Notes: a model not told the origin generated them from the letters alone. Counted from the first letter of the stretch, positions 1 to 12,391 are shown. The stretch: 64,000 nt of DNA from Pseudomonas maumuensis (GCF_019139675.1 NZ_CP077077.1:4960001-5024000), one strand, 5' to 3'. Translations and numbers: made by a program.

Positions 1-2049
1 ACCCTGGGCCTGGGCATCGCCGCCAACAATGAAGCGCTGGCGTTGCTGGCCTACGTCGGGGGATTGTCGGCCGCCAGCGGGCTGATCATCGTCACTACCC
101 TGGCGCTATCGGGCATGGCCTTGAACCACCTGGTCCTGCCGCTGTACCAGCCGCCGGCCGAAGGCAACATCTACCGTTGGCTGAAGTGGACCCGCCGGGC
201 GCTGATCGTCGCCATCATCACCGCTGGCTTCGTCTTCTACCTCACCCAGAACAATCACCAGAGCCTGGCCAACCTCGGCATCGTCGCCTTCGTCGCCACC
301 TTGCAGTTCCTCCCCGGGGTACTCTCGGTGCTGTACTGGCCGACCGCCAACCGACGAGGGTTCATCGCCGGGCTGCTGGCCGGCATGCTGGTGTGGATGG
401 TGACCATGCTGCTGCCGTTGCTGGGCAACCTGCAGGGCTTTTACATCCCGTTGCTGGACATGATCTACGTGCTGGACGACACCAGCTGGCATATGGCGGC
501 CATCGCTTCGCTTGCTGCCAACGTCCTGCTGTTCACCCTGATCTCGCTGTTCACCAATGCCAGCAGCGAAGAGGTCAGCGCCGCCGAGGCCTGCGCGGTG
601 GACAACGTGCGTCGCCCGCAACGCCGCGAACTGCACGCCGCCTCGCCCCAGGAGTTCGCCACCCAGCTGGCCAAGCCGCTGGGCGCCAAGGCCGCGCAGA
701 AGGAGGTCGAGCAGGCCCTGCGTGATCTCTACCTACCGTTCGACGAGCGCCGCCCCTACGCCCTGCGGCGCCTGCGCGACCGCATCGAAGCCAACCTCTC
801 CGGCCTGATGGGCCCGAGCGTGGCGCAGGACATGGTCGAGACCTTCCTGCCGTACAAGTCCGGCAACGAAAACTACGTCACCGAAGACATCCACTTCATC
901 GAGAGCCGCCTCGAGGACTATCACTCGCGCCTGACCGGCCTTGCCGCCGAGCTCGACGCCCTGCGCCGCTACCACCGCCAGACCCTGCAGGAGCTGCCCA
1001 TGGGCGTGTGCTCGCTGGCCAAGGACCAGGAGATCCTGATGTGGAACAAGGCGATGGAGGAACTCACCGGCATCGCCGCCAAGCATGTGGTCGGCTCACG
1101 CCTGGTGACCATCGCCGAGCCCTGGCGCGGCCTGCTGCAAGGCTTCATCAACGTGCCCGACGAGCACCTGCACAAACAGCGCCTGGTCCTCGACGGCCAG
1201 CCGCGCTGGCTGAACCTGCACAAGGCGGCCATCGACGAGCCACTGGCTCCGGGCAACAGCGGCCTGGTGCTGTTGGTCGAAGACCTTACCGAGACCCAGG
1301 CGCTGGAGGACAAGCTGGTGCATTCCGAGCGCCTGGCCAGCATCGGCCGCCTCGCCGCTGGCGTGGCCCACGAGATCGGCAACCCGATCACCGGCATCGC
1401 CTGCCTGGCACAAAACCTGCGTGAGGAGCGCGAGGGCGATGGCGAGATCATCGAGCTGTCCAGCCAGATCCTCGAGCAGACCAAGCGCGTGTCGCGCATC
1501 GTTCAGTCGCTGATGAGCTTCGCCCACGCCGGTGGCAGCCAGCAGAACAGCGAGGAGCCGGTGTGCCTGGCCGAGGTGGCGCAGGATGCCATTGGTCTGC
1601 TGGCATTGAACCGGCGCAATTTCGAAGTACAGTTCTTCAACCTTTGCGACCCGGAACACTGGGTCGAAGGTGACCCGCAACGCCTCGCCCAGGTGTTGAT
1701 CAACCTGCTCTCCAACGCCCGCGACGCATCAAATCCCGGCAGCGCCGTGCGCGTGCGCAGTGAAATCAGCGAGCACACCGTCGACCTGGTGGTCGAGGAC
1801 GAAGGCAGCGGTATCCCGAAAAGCATCATGGACCGCTTGTTCGAACCCTTCTTCACCACCAAGGACCCAGGCGAAGGAACCGGACTGGGGCTCGCGCTGG
1901 TCTATTCCATCGTGGAAGAGCATTATGGGCAAATCACCATCGACAGCCCGGCCGACATCGAGCGCCAACGTGGTACCCGGATCCGCGTGACCCTGCCCCG
2001 GCATGTCGTAGCGACGTCCCCTGAAATTCGAGACCGTCGAGAGAATTGA
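1..2049 (+). CDS. cbrA: Sensor histidine kinase CbrA, 3' part (5' end outside window)
   Basis: Membrane sensor kinase of the CbrAB two-component system, which controls carbon/nitrogen balance and catabolite repression. The reading frame is open from base 1, so the gene starts upstream; 682 residues are visible of a family length near 980-990. In window residue numbers, about 15-185 hold the last five transmembrane helices of the SLC5-type transporter module. A STAC-like linker lies near 219-290 and a PAS domain near 320-430. The H-box VAHEIGNP carries the phospho-accepting histidine at about 457, followed by the N-box [10 protein letters not shown] (~567), DEGSGIP (~600) and GTGLGLAL (~627). 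cbrB begins 4 bases after the stop, so the pair is one transcription unit. Identification rests on the transporter-kinase fusion and on cbrB, crcZ and pcnB downstream. Confidence 0.96.
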   Translation, partial: TLGLGIAANNEALALLAYVGGLSAASGLIIVTTLALSGMALNHLVLPLYQPPAEGNIYRWLKWTRRALIVAIITAGFVFYLTQNNHQSLANLGIVAFVATLQFLPGVLSVLYWPTANRRGFIAGLLAGMLVWMVTMLLPLLGNLQGFYIPLLDMIYVLDDTSWHMAAIASLAANVLLFTLISLFTNASSEEVSAAEACAVDNVRRPQRRELHAASPQEFATQLAKPLGAKAAQKEVEQALRDLYLPFDERRPYALRRLRDRIEANLSGLMGPSVAQDMVETFLPYKSGNENYVTEDIHFIESRLEDYHSRLTGLAAELDALRRYHRQTLQELPMGVCSLAKDQEILMWNKAMEELTGIAAKHVVGSRLVTIAEPWRGLLQGFINVPDEHLHKQRLVLDGQPRWLNLHKAAIDEPLAPGNSGLVLLVEDLTETQALEDKLVHSERLASIGRLAAGVAHEIGNPITGIACLAQNLREEREGDGEIIELSSQILEQTKRVSRIVQSLMSFAHAGGSQQNSEEPVCLAEVAQDAIGLLALNRRNFEVQFFNLCDPEHWVEGDPQRLAQVLINLLSNARDASNPGSAVRVRSEISEHTVDLVVEDEGSGIPKSIMDRLFEPFFTTKDPGEGTGLGLALVYSIVEEHYGQITIDSPADIERQRGTRIRVTLPRHVVATSPEIRDRREN

Positions 2050-2053
2050 ATCA

Positions 2054-3496
<1,443 letters not shown>

Positions 3497-3508
3497 TTCA
3501 GCGTAAAA

Positions 3509-3565
3509 GCATCGCGGGGCAACCCCGCTCCCACAGCGCGTGGGAGTGGAGTTGCCCCGCGATGC
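3509..3565. repeat. REP-type palindrome, GCGGGGCAA class
   Basis: Imperfect inverted repeat with arms beginning GCATCGCGGGGCAAC and ending GTTGCCCCGCGATGC, with CCGCTCCCAC towards the centre. It follows the cbrB stop by 12 bases and is flanked by A and T runs, so it may also end cbrB transcription. A second copy of this class lies at 9905-9952. Confidence 0.8.
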
Positions 3566-3574
3566 GTTTGGGCG

Positions 3575-3648
3575 GTAACACATCAGTTCCCGGGAAAATC
3601 TGTTACCCACCCTGTCAGCCGTAACATCCCCCGAGGCGTAAGGTAACG
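3575..3648 (+). promoter_or_regulatory. CbrB upstream activating sequence of crcZ
   Basis: TGTTAC at 3601-3606 and GTAACA at 3621-3626 form the arrangement TGTTAC-N14-GTAACA, which matches the CbrB activating site known from Pseudomonas crcZ promoters. Extra half-sites are GTAACA at 3575-3580 and GTAACG at 3643-3648. The palindrome centre is about 137 bases before the predicted crcZ start, a normal distance for a sigma54 enhancer. Confidence 0.85.
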
Positions 3649-3722
3649 AAATTTCTACATTTGCCCCGCGGCAAAACCTGCCTGAAACGCTGAAACCCCC
3701 GATTTCACTGGATTTTCAAAAG

Positions 3723-3739
3723 TTGGCACGGCACCTGCT
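3723..3739 (+). promoter_or_regulatory. Sigma54 (-24/-12) promoter of crcZ
   Basis: TTGGCACGGCACCTGCT has GG at 3725-3726 and GC at 3737-3738, with exactly ten bases between, as sigma54 promoters require. Transcription is predicted to begin near 3750. Confidence 0.9.
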
Positions 3740-3749
3740 ATATGTCTGG

Positions 3750-4120
3750 TACAAGAACAATAACAAGCACTGCAACTCAGAATAAGAACAAGACGAAACG
3801 GCTCACGCACAATAAAAACAAGACGGCGGAGGCGCAGCTAACTGATTCTTTTGGAGAGGCGTTGTGTTTGGGGCTTGCCCCACGATCAGGCAGAGAACAA
3901 CAAAAACTGCACTCAAAAGCAGCACCTGAACTGATTGGATCGACAGATCAGCATCAACTCGGCGACCAAAGCAATCCGTTTGCTCTTCACCCCCGGTTTG
4001 GGGGGCGTCCACAAGCTTTGTGATTTGTGGACAGGGCATTCAACAAAAACAAAAAGCCCAACAGAAGAACAATAAGAGCACGCAACGACTTGATGGGGAG
4101 CTTCGGCTCCCCATGTCGTT
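3750..4120 (+). ncRNA. crcZ: Small RNA CrcZ, decoy for Crc/Hfq
   Basis: Noncoding RNA that binds Hfq/Crc through CA-rich motifs and so relieves catabolite repression. The predicted length of about 370 nt agrees with P. putida CrcZ. Six A-rich AANAANAA-type motifs are visible near 3751-3766, 3781-3793, 3811-3822, 3896-3907, 4042-4055 and 4065-4077. The 5' end is inferred from the sigma54 promoter and the 3' end from the terminator hairpin at 4093-4123. Position between cbrB and pcnB is the conserved crcZ location. A 93-codon reading frame at 3742-4023 is low-complexity Asn/Lys/Thr sequence derived from the motifs and is not considered a gene. Confidence 0.94.
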
Positions 4121-4123
4121 TCT
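4093..4123 (+). terminator. Rho-independent terminator of crcZ
   Basis: Perfect stem ATGGGGAGC / GCTCCCCAT (4093-4101 with 4106-4114) closed by a TTCG tetraloop and followed by the T-rich GTCGTTTCT. Confidence 0.9.
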
Positions 4124-4172
4124 CACATCTGCATCACCCTTGCCACACCGCCTACACCATTCCCCCAGTAAA

Positions 4173-4181
4173 TGCTAGAAT
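4173..4181 (+). promoter_or_regulatory. Candidate extended -10 element for pcnB
   Basis: TGCTAGAAT at 4173-4181 reads as an extended -10 (TG-N-TAGAAT), about 64 bases before the pcnB ATG. No convincing -35 is seen. The position after the crcZ terminator makes an independent pcnB promoter necessary. Confidence 0.45.
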
Positions 4182-4244
4182 CCCCGCCCATCATGCGGCC
4201 ATTCTCCTATCCTTGGCCGATCATTCCTTCAAACAGTGCATCCC

Positions 4245-5639
4245 ATGCTGAAGAAGCTGTTCCAGTCGTTCCGCCCGCCCGTTCGTGGCCAGCACCACAG
4301 GCGCACCACGCCTGAAGTGATCAACAAGAGCCAGCACTCGCTGCAACGCAGCCAGTTCAGCCGCCATGCCGTGAGCATCGTCGAGCGTCTGCAGGCAGCC
4401 GGTTACCAGGCCTATTTGGTCGGTGGCTGTGTGCGCGACCTGCTGTTGGGCATCACGCCCAAGGACTTCGACGTCGCCACCAGCGCCACGCCCGAGCAGA
4501 TCCGCGCGGAATTCCGCAACGCCCGCATCATTGGCCGGCGCTTCAAGCTGGTCCACGTGCATTTCGGCCGTGACATCATCGAGGTCGCCACCTTCCGTGC
4601 GCCTCACTCCGATGACGACCAGTCCGACAGCCACCGCTCGTCGCACAATGCTAGCGGTCGCATCCTGCGCGACAATGTGTACGGCACCCTGGAAGAAGAC
4701 GCGCAACGCCGCGACTTCACCATCAACGCCCTGTACTACGACCCGGTCAGCGAACGCATCCTCGATTACGCCAACGGTGTCCACGACATCCGTAACCGGC
4801 TGCTGCGCCTGATCGGCGATCCGACCCACCGTTACCAGGAAGATCCGGTACGCATGCTGCGCGCCGTGCGCTTCGCCGCCAAGCTGGACTTCGGCATCGA
4901 GAAGCACACCGTGCAGCCGATCCGCGAGCTGGCGCCGATGCTGCGCGACATCCCGCCCGCGCGCCTGTTCGAGGAAAGCCTCAAGCTGTTCCTCAACGGC
5001 CAGGGCGCGATCACCTTCGAGATGCTGGTCGACCTGCAACTGTTCGAGCCGTTGTTCCCGGCCAGCAGCCACGCCCTGGAAGAACGCCCGAGCTACACCC
5101 ACAGCTTGATCAGCCAGGCATTGGCCAACACCGACCTGCGCGTCAAGCAGGGCAAGCCGGTGACGCCCGCCTTCCTGTTCGCCGCGCTGCTCTGGCCAGC
5201 CCTGCCAAGCCGCGTACTGTACCTGCAGAGCCAGGGCGTGCCGCCGATTCCAGCCATGAACGGCGCGGCCCACGACCTGATCGCCGAACAGTGCGCACGC
5301 ATCGCCATCCCCAAGCGTTTCACCCTGCCGATCCGCGAGATCTGGGACATGCAGGAGCGCCTGCCAAGACGTAGTGGCAAGCGCGCCGACATGCTGCTGG
5401 ACAACCCGCGTTTCCGCGCCGGCTACGACTTCCTGCTGCTGCGTGAAAGCGCCGGCGAGGAAACCGATGGGCTGGGCCAATGGTGGACCGACTACCAGGA
5501 TGCCAACGACAGCCAGCGCCGCGACATGATCCGCGAGCTGGGCAACCGTGACGACGCCGCTGGCGCCGGTGCCGGCCCACGCAAGCGCAAGCGCAGTGGC
5601 GGCAAGCGCAAGCGTGACGACGAGCAGGCCTGGGACTGA
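4245..5639 (+). CDS. pcnB: Poly(A) polymerase PcnB
   Basis: Adds poly(A) tails to RNA 3' ends, marking them for decay. The 464-residue protein begins MLKKLFQSF, the usual Pseudomonas start. An in-frame GTG lies three codons upstream at 4236 and neither start has a clear Shine-Dalgarno sequence. The nucleotidyltransferase core shows GGCVRDLLLG and the catalytic acidic pair in KDFDVAT, followed by the tRNA-nucleotidyltransferase/PAP RNA-binding domain (EDPVRMLRAVRFAAKLDF). The C-terminus ends in a strongly basic RKRKRSGGKRKRDDEQ tail, presumably for RNA binding. The stop is two bases before folK, so the two are translated from one message. Confidence 0.96.
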   Translation: MLKKLFQSFRPPVRGQHHRRTTPEVINKSQHSLQRSQFSRHAVSIVERLQAAGYQAYLVGGCVRDLLLGITPKDFDVATSATPEQIRAEFRNARIIGRRFKLVHVHFGRDIIEVATFRAPHSDDDQSDSHRSSHNASGRILRDNVYGTLEEDAQRRDFTINALYYDPVSERILDYANGVHDIRNRLLRLIGDPTHRYQEDPVRMLRAVRFAAKLDFGIEKHTVQPIRELAPMLRDIPPARLFEESLKLFLNGQGAITFEMLVDLQLFEPLFPASSHALEERPSYTHSLISQALANTDLRVKQGKPVTPAFLFAALLWPALPSRVLYLQSQGVPPIPAMNGAAHDLIAEQCARIAIPKRFTLPIREIWDMQERLPRRSGKRADMLLDNPRFRAGYDFLLLRESAGEETDGLGQWWTDYQDANDSQRRDMIRELGNRDDAAGAGAGPRKRKRSGGKRKRDDEQAWD

Positions 5640-5641
5640 GC

Positions 5642-6121
5642 ATGACCACCCGTGCGTACATCGGCCTGGGCAGCAACCTGGATGAGCCCGCCGAGCAGCT
5701 GCGCAGCGCCCTGCAGGCGCTGGACCTGATCGCCGAGACCCGCCTGGCGGCGGCCTCGGCGCTCTACACCAGCGATTCGCTGCTGCCGGGCCAGCCACGC
5801 TATACCAACGCCGTGGCGGCCATCGACACGGCGCTGGCGCCGCTGGACCTGCTGGACGCCCTGCAGGCCATCGAGAACGGCCAGGGCCGCATACGCAAGG
5901 AACGCTGGGGCCCACGCACCCTCGACCTGGACATGCTGCTGTTCGGCGACCAGGTCATCGACGTGCCGCGCCTGAAAGTACCGCACTACCATATGCAGGC
6001 CCGCCCCTTCGTGCTGTACCCGCTCGCCGAGCTGGTCCCCGCCACCTTCTGCCTTGCCGACGGCCGGCCCCTGGCCCAGTTGCTCGAAGGCTGCCCGTTC
6101 GTCGGCCTGGAACGCCTGTAA
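5642..6121 (+). CDS. folK: HPPK, folate biosynthesis
   Basis: 6-hydroxymethyl-7,8-dihydropterin pyrophosphokinase (2-amino-4-hydroxy-6-hydroxymethyldihydropteridine diphosphokinase): transfers pyrophosphate from ATP to the pterin, the step before FolP (encoded here at 31181-32032). The 159 residues have the normal family length, with the N-terminal YIGLGSNLDEP and the HPPK signature RWGPRTLDLDML, whose aspartates bind magnesium. The gene starts two bases after pcnB. A long gap follows before panB, so panBC is probably transcribed separately, at least in part. Confidence 0.96.
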   Translation: MTTRAYIGLGSNLDEPAEQLRSALQALDLIAETRLAAASALYTSDSLLPGQPRYTNAVAAIDTALAPLDLLDALQAIENGQGRIRKERWGPRTLDLDMLLFGDQVIDVPRLKVPHYHMQARPFVLYPLAELVPATFCLADGRPLAQLLEGCPFVGLERL

Positions 6122-6141
6122 TTCGGGCGTTTCAAACGACG

Positions 6142-6181
6142 GTAACGCCAGTAACACCCACGCCGTAACAATGCGGTAACA
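6142..6181 (+). promoter_or_regulatory. Array of four GTAAC direct repeats upstream of panB
   Basis: GTAACG at 6142 and GTAACA at 6151, 6165 and 6176, all in the same orientation with starts 9, 14 and 11 bases apart. The hexamer equals the CbrB half-site seen before crcZ in this same window. The array ends 7 bases before a possible -35 element. What binds it is not known; a CbrB-like or other direct-repeat-binding regulator is only an inference. Confidence 0.45.
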
Positions 6182-6188
6182 CGGCTGG

Positions 6189-6217
6189 TTGACTTCCCCC
6201 ACCTCGCTCACGACTAT
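6189..6217 (+). promoter_or_regulatory. Candidate panB promoter
   Basis: TTGACT at 6189-6194 with a weak -10 GACTAT at 6212-6217 (17-base spacing). This would give a leader of about 150 nt before panB, in which I see no recognised riboswitch. Confidence 0.4.
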
Positions 6218-6371
6218 AGGCGTCCCGCGGCGCCACTATGCCGCAATCACCCATTTAGGCTCGGACGGACCTGTGCCCGAACATCACGACCGATGATGTG
6301 CCGCTCCGGAAGATGAATACACGCGTTGTACGCAGTTGTTGTTCACAGCGCCTGAACGAGGACTCCCCTAC

Positions 6372-7172
6372 ATGCCTGAAGTAACCCTGACCACCCTGCA
6401 CGGCCTGAAGGCCAAGGGTGAAAAAATCACCATGCTGACCTGCTATGACGCGACCTTCGCCAAGGCCGCCAGCCAGGCCGGCGTGGAAGTGCTGCTGGTG
6501 GGCGACTCCCTGGGCATGGTCCTGCAGGGCCATGACAGCACTCTGCCCGTCACCAACCGTGACATGGCCTACCACACCGCCTGCGTCAAACGCGGCAACG
6601 ATGGCGCATTGATCCTCGCCGACCTGCCATTCATGGCCCACGCCACCCCTGAGCAGGCCTTTGCCAACGCCGCCGAGCTGATGCGCGCCGGCGCCCACAT
6701 GCTCAAGATCGAAGGCGCCGCCTGGCTGGGCGAGACCATCCGCCTGCTGGCCGAACGCGGCGTGCCGGTGTGCGCGCACATGGGCCTGACCCCGCAGACA
6801 GTCAACGTGCTGGGCGGCTACAAGGTCCAGGGGCGCCAGGAAGCCCAGGCGCGGCAGATGCGCGCCGACGCCATCGCCCTGGAACAGGCCGGCGCGGCCA
6901 TGCTGCTGCTCGAGTGTGTGCCCAGCGAACTGGCCGCGGAAATCTCCCAGGCCGTGGGCATCCCGGTGATCGGTATCGGCGCCGGTAGCGCCACCGATGG
7001 CCAGGTGCTGGTACTGCACGACATGCTCGGCCTGTCGCTGAGTGGCCGCGTGCCAAAGTTCGTGAAGAACTTCATGGCCGGCCAACCGGACATCCAGAGC
7101 GCCCTGGCCGCCTATGTCCGCGCGGTCAAGGAAGTCAGCTTCCCCGGCAGCGAACATGGGTTCAGCGCATGA
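6372..7172 (+). CDS. panB: Ketopantoate hydroxymethyltransferase PanB
   Basis: 3-methyl-2-oxobutanoate hydroxymethyltransferase: forms ketopantoate from alpha-ketoisovalerate and methylene-THF, the first committed step to pantothenate. The 266-residue protein starts [19 protein letters not shown] at an ATG preceded by CGAGGA; in-frame codons upstream lack family similarity. Family motifs include [28 protein letters not shown] (metal-binding Asp) and VIGIGAG. The last four bases overlap panC (ATGA), indicating translational coupling. The long leader with GTAAC repeats suggests its own promoter after folK. Confidence 0.96.
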   Translation: MPEVTLTTLHGLKAKGEKITMLTCYDATFAKAASQAGVEVLLVGDSLGMVLQGHDSTLPVTNRDMAYHTACVKRGNDGALILADLPFMAHATPEQAFANAAELMRAGAHMLKIEGAAWLGETIRLLAERGVPVCAHMGLTPQTVNVLGGYKVQGRQEAQARQMRADAIALEQAGAAMLLLECVPSELAAEISQAVGIPVIGIGAGSATDGQVLVLHDMLGLSLSGRVPKFVKNFMAGQPDIQSALAAYVRAVKEVSFPGSEHGFSA

Positions 7173-8032
7173 ATACCGTCAAGACCGTCCGTGAACTGCG
7201 CGCCGCCGTGGCCCGCGCCCGCGGCGAGGGCAAGCGCATCGCCTTCGTGCCGACCATGGGCAACCTGCACAGCGGCCACGCCGCCCTGGTGACCAAGGCC
7301 GCCCAGCGCGCCGACTTCGTGGTCGCCAGCATCTTCGTCAACCCGTTGCAGTTCGGCGCCGGCGAAGACCTGGACAAGTACCCGCGCACCCTCGCCGCCG
7401 ACCAGGAGAAGCTGCTCCAGGCCGGCTGCCACCTGTTGTTCGCCCCCACCGTCGAGGAAATGTACCCCGACGGCATGACCGTGCAGACCCGCGTCAGCGT
7501 GCCGCAACTGTCCGAAGGGCTGTGCGGCGCCAGCCGTCCTGGCCACTTCGAAGGCGTGGCGACCGTAGTCAGCAAGCTGTTCAACATGGTCCAGCCGGAC
7601 CTGGCCGTGTTCGGCGAGAAGGATTTCCAGCAACTGGCCGTGATCCGCGCCATGGTCCGCGACCTGAACATGCCGATCCAGATCATCGGCGAGCCGACCG
7701 TGCGCGCCGAGGATGGCCTGGCGCTGTCGTCGCGCAATGGCTACCTGACGCCGGAACAGCGTGCCGCCGCGCCGGCGCTGTACCGTGTGCTGGGCGACAT
7801 GGCCGAGGCCCTGCGCCGCGGCCAGCGCGACTACGCGGCGCTGATCGCCGAGGGCCAGGCGCAACTCGAAGCCGCCGGGTTCCGTAAGGATTACCTGGAA
7901 GTACGCCATGCCGTCACACTGCGCCCGGCTCAGGTCGATGACCGTGACCTGGTGGTGATCGCCGCGGCTTACCTGGGCAACACCCGGCTGATCGACAATC
8001 TCTATCTGCATCTGGAAGAGCAGACCGCCTGA
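7169..8032 (+). CDS. panC: Pantothenate synthetase PanC
   Basis: Pantoate-beta-alanine ligase: condenses pantoate and beta-alanine with ATP to pantothenate. The 287 residues show the nucleotidyltransferase signature [10 protein letters not shown] (HxGH-type ATP site), [21 protein letters not shown] and the KMSKS-like LSSRNGYL. The start overlaps the panB stop by four bases. In P. aeruginosa panD (aspartate decarboxylase) follows panC, but here panC is followed directly by a palindrome and pgi, so beta-alanine must come from an enzyme encoded elsewhere. Confidence 0.96.
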   Translation: MNTVKTVRELRAAVARARGEGKRIAFVPTMGNLHSGHAALVTKAAQRADFVVASIFVNPLQFGAGEDLDKYPRTLAADQEKLLQAGCHLLFAPTVEEMYPDGMTVQTRVSVPQLSEGLCGASRPGHFEGVATVVSKLFNMVQPDLAVFGEKDFQQLAVIRAMVRDLNMPIQIIGEPTVRAEDGLALSSRNGYLTPEQRAAAPALYRVLGDMAEALRRGQRDYAALIAEGQAQLEAAGFRKDYLEVRHAVTLRPAQVDDRDLVVIAAAYLGNTRLIDNLYLHLEEQTA

Positions 8033-8037
8033 GCTCG

Positions 8038-8071
8038 ACGCGTGGGAGCGGCTCGATGCCGCCCCACGCGT
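8038..8071. repeat. GC-rich palindrome after panC
   Basis: Arms ACGCGTGGGAGCGGC and GCCGCCCCACGCGT around CTCGAT. It contains the REP core GTGGGAGCGG and lies 6 bases past the panC stop, so it could act as a 3' stabilising or terminating hairpin. It lacks a T-run. Confidence 0.6.
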
Positions 8072-8148
8072 GCCTTGGGTATCAGGCCGGTGACAATTTT
8101 TAATCCGCGCCGCCCGCCTCCCCCCATTCCCGCCTTGGCGCCAATGCC

Positions 8149-8154
8149 TATAAT
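8149..8154 (+). promoter_or_regulatory. Candidate -10 box for pgi
   Basis: Perfect TATAAT, 69 bases before the pgi start. No clear -35 at the usual distance. Confidence 0.45.
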
Positions 8155-8222
8155 GTCCAGCTTGCAACCGGCAATGACTGCCGCTGTCCAAGCCTGACCA
8201 TGCAACAAGGAAACCACCCGCA

Positions 8223-9887
8223 ATGGCGTATTACCGTACCCCCCACGATGTGACGGCGCTGCCCGCCTGGCAGGCGCTCCAGCAACACCGCGACGCCATG
8301 CAGGGCTTCAGCATGCGCGAAGCCTTCGCCGCCGACGGCAAGCGCTTCGAACAGTTCTCCTTGAGCAGCTGCGGCCTGTTTCTCGACTACTCGAAGAACC
8401 TGATTACCGAGCAGACCCGAGACCTGCTGGTCAACCTGGCCAAGGAAGTCGACCTGGAAGCGGCCATCAAGTCGATGTTCAGCGGCGAGATCATCAACGC
8501 CTCCGAAGGCCGCCCGGTGCTGCACACCGCCCTGCGTCGCCCGGTCGGCGACAAGCTCAGCGTGAACGGCGTCAACGTGATGCCCGAAGTGCATAAGGTG
8601 CTCAACCAGATCACCGAACTGGTCGGGCGCATCCACGACGGCCTGTGGCGCGGCTACAGCGAGAAGCCGATCACCGACGTGGTCAACATCGGCATCGGCG
8701 GCTCGTTCCTGGGCCCGGAGCTGGTCTCCGAGGCTCTGCTGCCCTACGCCCAGCGCGGCGTGCGCTGCCACTACCTGGCGAACATCGACGGCAGCGAGTT
8801 CCATGAACTGTCGGCCAACCTGCGCGCCGAGACCACCCTGTTCATCGTGTCGTCGAAGTCGTTCAACACCCTCGAAACCCTGAAGAACGCCATGGCCGCG
8901 CGTACCTGGTACCTGGCCCAGGGTGGCTCGGAAGCCGAGCTGTACCGCCACTTCATCGCCGTGTCGAGCAACAAGGCCGCGGCCGTGGCCTTCGGCATCC
9001 GCGAAGAGAACATCTTCCCGATGTGGGACTGGGTCGGCGGGCGTTACTCGCTGTGGTCGGCCATCGGCCTGCCGATCGCCCTGGCCATCGGCACCGCCAA
9101 CTTCAAGGAGCTGCTGTCCGGCGCCTACACCATGGACCAGCACTTCCAGACCGCGCCGTTCGAGAAGAACATGCCGGTGCTGCTGGCCCTGCTGGGCGTG
9201 TGGTACGGCAACTTCTGGGGCGCCCGCAGCCACGCGATCCTGCCGTACGACCACTACCTGCGCAACATCACCAAGCACCTGCAGCAGCTGGACATGGAGT
9301 CCAACGGCAAGAGCGTGCTGACCGATGGCACGCCGGTGCAGACCGAAACCGGTCCGGTGATCTGGGGCGGCGTCGGCTGCAACGGCCAGCATGCCTACCA
9401 CCAGCTGCTGCACCAGGGCACCCAGCTGATCCCGGCCGACTTCATCGTGCCGGTGGTGAGTTTCAACCCGGTGGCCGACCATCACCAGTGGCTATACGCC
9501 AACTGCCTGTCGCAGAGCCAGGCACTGATGCTCGGCAAGACCCGCGAGGAAGCCGAGGCCGAACTGCGCGCCAAGGGCCTGAACCAGGACGACATCGCCA
9601 AGCTGGCGCCGCACAAGGTGATCCCGGGCAACCGCCCGAGCAACACCCTGGTGGTCGAGCGCATCAGCCCGCGCCGCCTTGGCGCGCTGGTGGCAATGTA
9701 CGAACACAAGGTGTTCGTGCAGAGCGTGGTCTGGGGCATCAACGCCTTCGACCAGTGGGGCGTGGAGCTGGGCAAGGAACTGGGCAAGGGCGTGTACCAG
9801 CGCCTGGTCGGCGCCCAGGAAGACAGCGCCGAGGATGGCTCGACCCAAGGCCTGATCAACTACTTCCGCGGCCGTCATCGCGGCTGA
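8223..9887 (+). CDS. pgi: Glucose-6-phosphate isomerase
   Basis: Interconverts glucose-6-phosphate and fructose-6-phosphate in the cytoplasm. In Pseudomonas, which lacks phosphofructokinase, it mainly recycles fructose-6-P through the Entner-Doudoroff/EDEMP cycle. The 554 residues include the SIS-fold signatures [14 protein letters not shown] and [12 protein letters not shown], the active-site region [19 protein letters not shown], and the C-terminal [13 protein letters not shown]. Length and motifs are complete. AAGGAAA lies 7-13 bases upstream of the ATG. A single-gene unit, bounded by palindromes on both sides. Confidence 0.97.
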   Translation: MAYYRTPHDVTALPAWQALQQHRDAMQGFSMREAFAADGKRFEQFSLSSCGLFLDYSKNLITEQTRDLLVNLAKEVDLEAAIKSMFSGEIINASEGRPVLHTALRRPVGDKLSVNGVNVMPEVHKVLNQITELVGRIHDGLWRGYSEKPITDVVNIGIGGSFLGPELVSEALLPYAQRGVRCHYLANIDGSEFHELSANLRAETTLFIVSSKSFNTLETLKNAMAARTWYLAQGGSEAELYRHFIAVSSNKAAAVAFGIREENIFPMWDWVGGRYSLWSAIGLPIALAIGTANFKELLSGAYTMDQHFQTAPFEKNMPVLLALLGVWYGNFWGARSHAILPYDHYLRNITKHLQQLDMESNGKSVLTDGTPVQTETGPVIWGGVGCNGQHAYHQLLHQGTQLIPADFIVPVVSFNPVADHHQWLYANCLSQSQALMLGKTREEAEAELRAKGLNQDDIAKLAPHKVIPGNRPSNTLVVERISPRRLGALVAMYEHKVFVQSVVWGINAFDQWGVELGKELGKGVYQRLVGAQEDSAEDGSTQGLINYFRGRHRG

Positions 9888-9904
9888 TCGACCAGTAGCC
9901 GTCA

Positions 9905-9952
9905 ATCGCGGGGCAAATCGCATCGGTGCGCCGATGCGGCTTGCCCCGCGAT
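9905..9952. repeat. REP-type palindrome, GCGGGGCAA class (second copy)
   Basis: Nested inverted repeat: outer arms ATCGCGGGGCAA / TTGCCCCGCGAT and inner arms CGCATCGG / CCGATGCG around TGCG. It begins 18 bases after the pgi stop and may also terminate pgi. Confidence 0.8.
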
Positions 9953-10021
9953 GCTTTCCGCCCGGGAACACCCCCACCCTCTACACTGTCCATCGAATAG
10001 CCGTTGCAGTCCCTCGCCCCT

Positions 10022-10029
10022 AACAAGAG
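10022..10029 (+). promoter_or_regulatory. Possible Crc/Hfq A-rich motif before acsB
   Basis: AACAAGAG matches seven of eight positions of the AANAANAA motif and lies 14 bases before the acsB ATG, in the ribosome-loading region where Crc/Hfq acts. A GCAGGA Shine-Dalgarno follows immediately. Confidence 0.4.
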
Positions 10030-10043
10030 CAGGACCACCCGCC

Positions 10044-11978
<1,935 letters not shown>

Positions 11979-12027
11979 AACCCTCGGGGCGGCCACCGCC
12001 GCCCCGATCATCGTTTCCCACATTGAC

Positions 12028-12047
12028 ATATCGGTAAATCCCGATAT
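12028..12047. promoter_or_regulatory. Palindromic operator 1, before the ArsR-type gene
   Basis: Perfect inverted repeat ATATCGG-N6-CCGATAT ending 9 bases before the regulator's ATG. Related CGATAT-containing palindromes recur at 12392-12411 and 12486-12515, so autoregulation is likely. Confidence 0.7.
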
Positions 12048-12056
12048 TATCGCGCC

Positions 12057-12359
12057 ATGGAACTGCTCGACATATTCAAGGCACTCTCGAACCGTACCCG
12101 TCTCGAGATCCTCAAAGGCCTGAAAGACCCGGTGAAACACTTTCCTCCCCAGGACGAAGGTGACGTTCATACGGTCGGCGTCTGTGTGAGCAGCATCCAG
12201 GAAGGCGTCGGGCTGTCGCAGTCGACGGTGTCCGACTACCTGGCCACCCTGCAGCGCGCAGGCCTGGTCGAAGTCCGGCGCATTGGCCAGTGGACCTATT
12301 ACAAGCGTAACGAAGCAGCCATCAGCGCGCTCGCCGAGCTGATCGGGAGCGAGTTGTAG
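12057..12359 (+). CDS. ArsR/SmtB-family transcriptional regulator
   Basis: Small winged-helix repressor, 100 residues, beginning MELLDIFKALSNRTRLEIL, the classic ArsR N-terminus. The recognition helix region is SQSTVSDYLATLQRAGLV and the wing is VRRIGQWTYYKRN. It lacks the ELCVCDL-type metal site of ArsR/SmtB; the only cysteine is C43 within VGVCVSSIQ, after an unusual insert HFPPQDEGDVHT. That suggests redox, electrophile or ligand sensing rather than arsenic or zinc, but this is inference. Palindromes lie directly before it and twice between it and the oxidoreductase at 12530, which is therefore its probable target. No Shine-Dalgarno is obvious, and the operator sits within 30 bases of the start. 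Confidence 0.85.
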   Translation: MELLDIFKALSNRTRLEILKGLKDPVKHFPPQDEGDVHTVGVCVSSIQEGVGLSQSTVSDYLATLQRAGLVEVRRIGQWTYYKRNEAAISALAELIGSEL

Positions 12360-12391
12360 GTTTTACTTTTATCTTTATTCATCGACTTTTC

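Noticed and set aside
3742..4023. 93-codon frame inside the cbrB-pcnB interval
   Set aside because: Low-complexity Asn/Lys/Thr translation of CrcZ's A-rich motifs; no Shine-Dalgarno; the region is explained by the sRNA.
6218..6371. Riboswitch in the panB leader
   Set aside because: The leader is about 150 nt but I recognise no known aptamer and no terminator-antiterminator pair.
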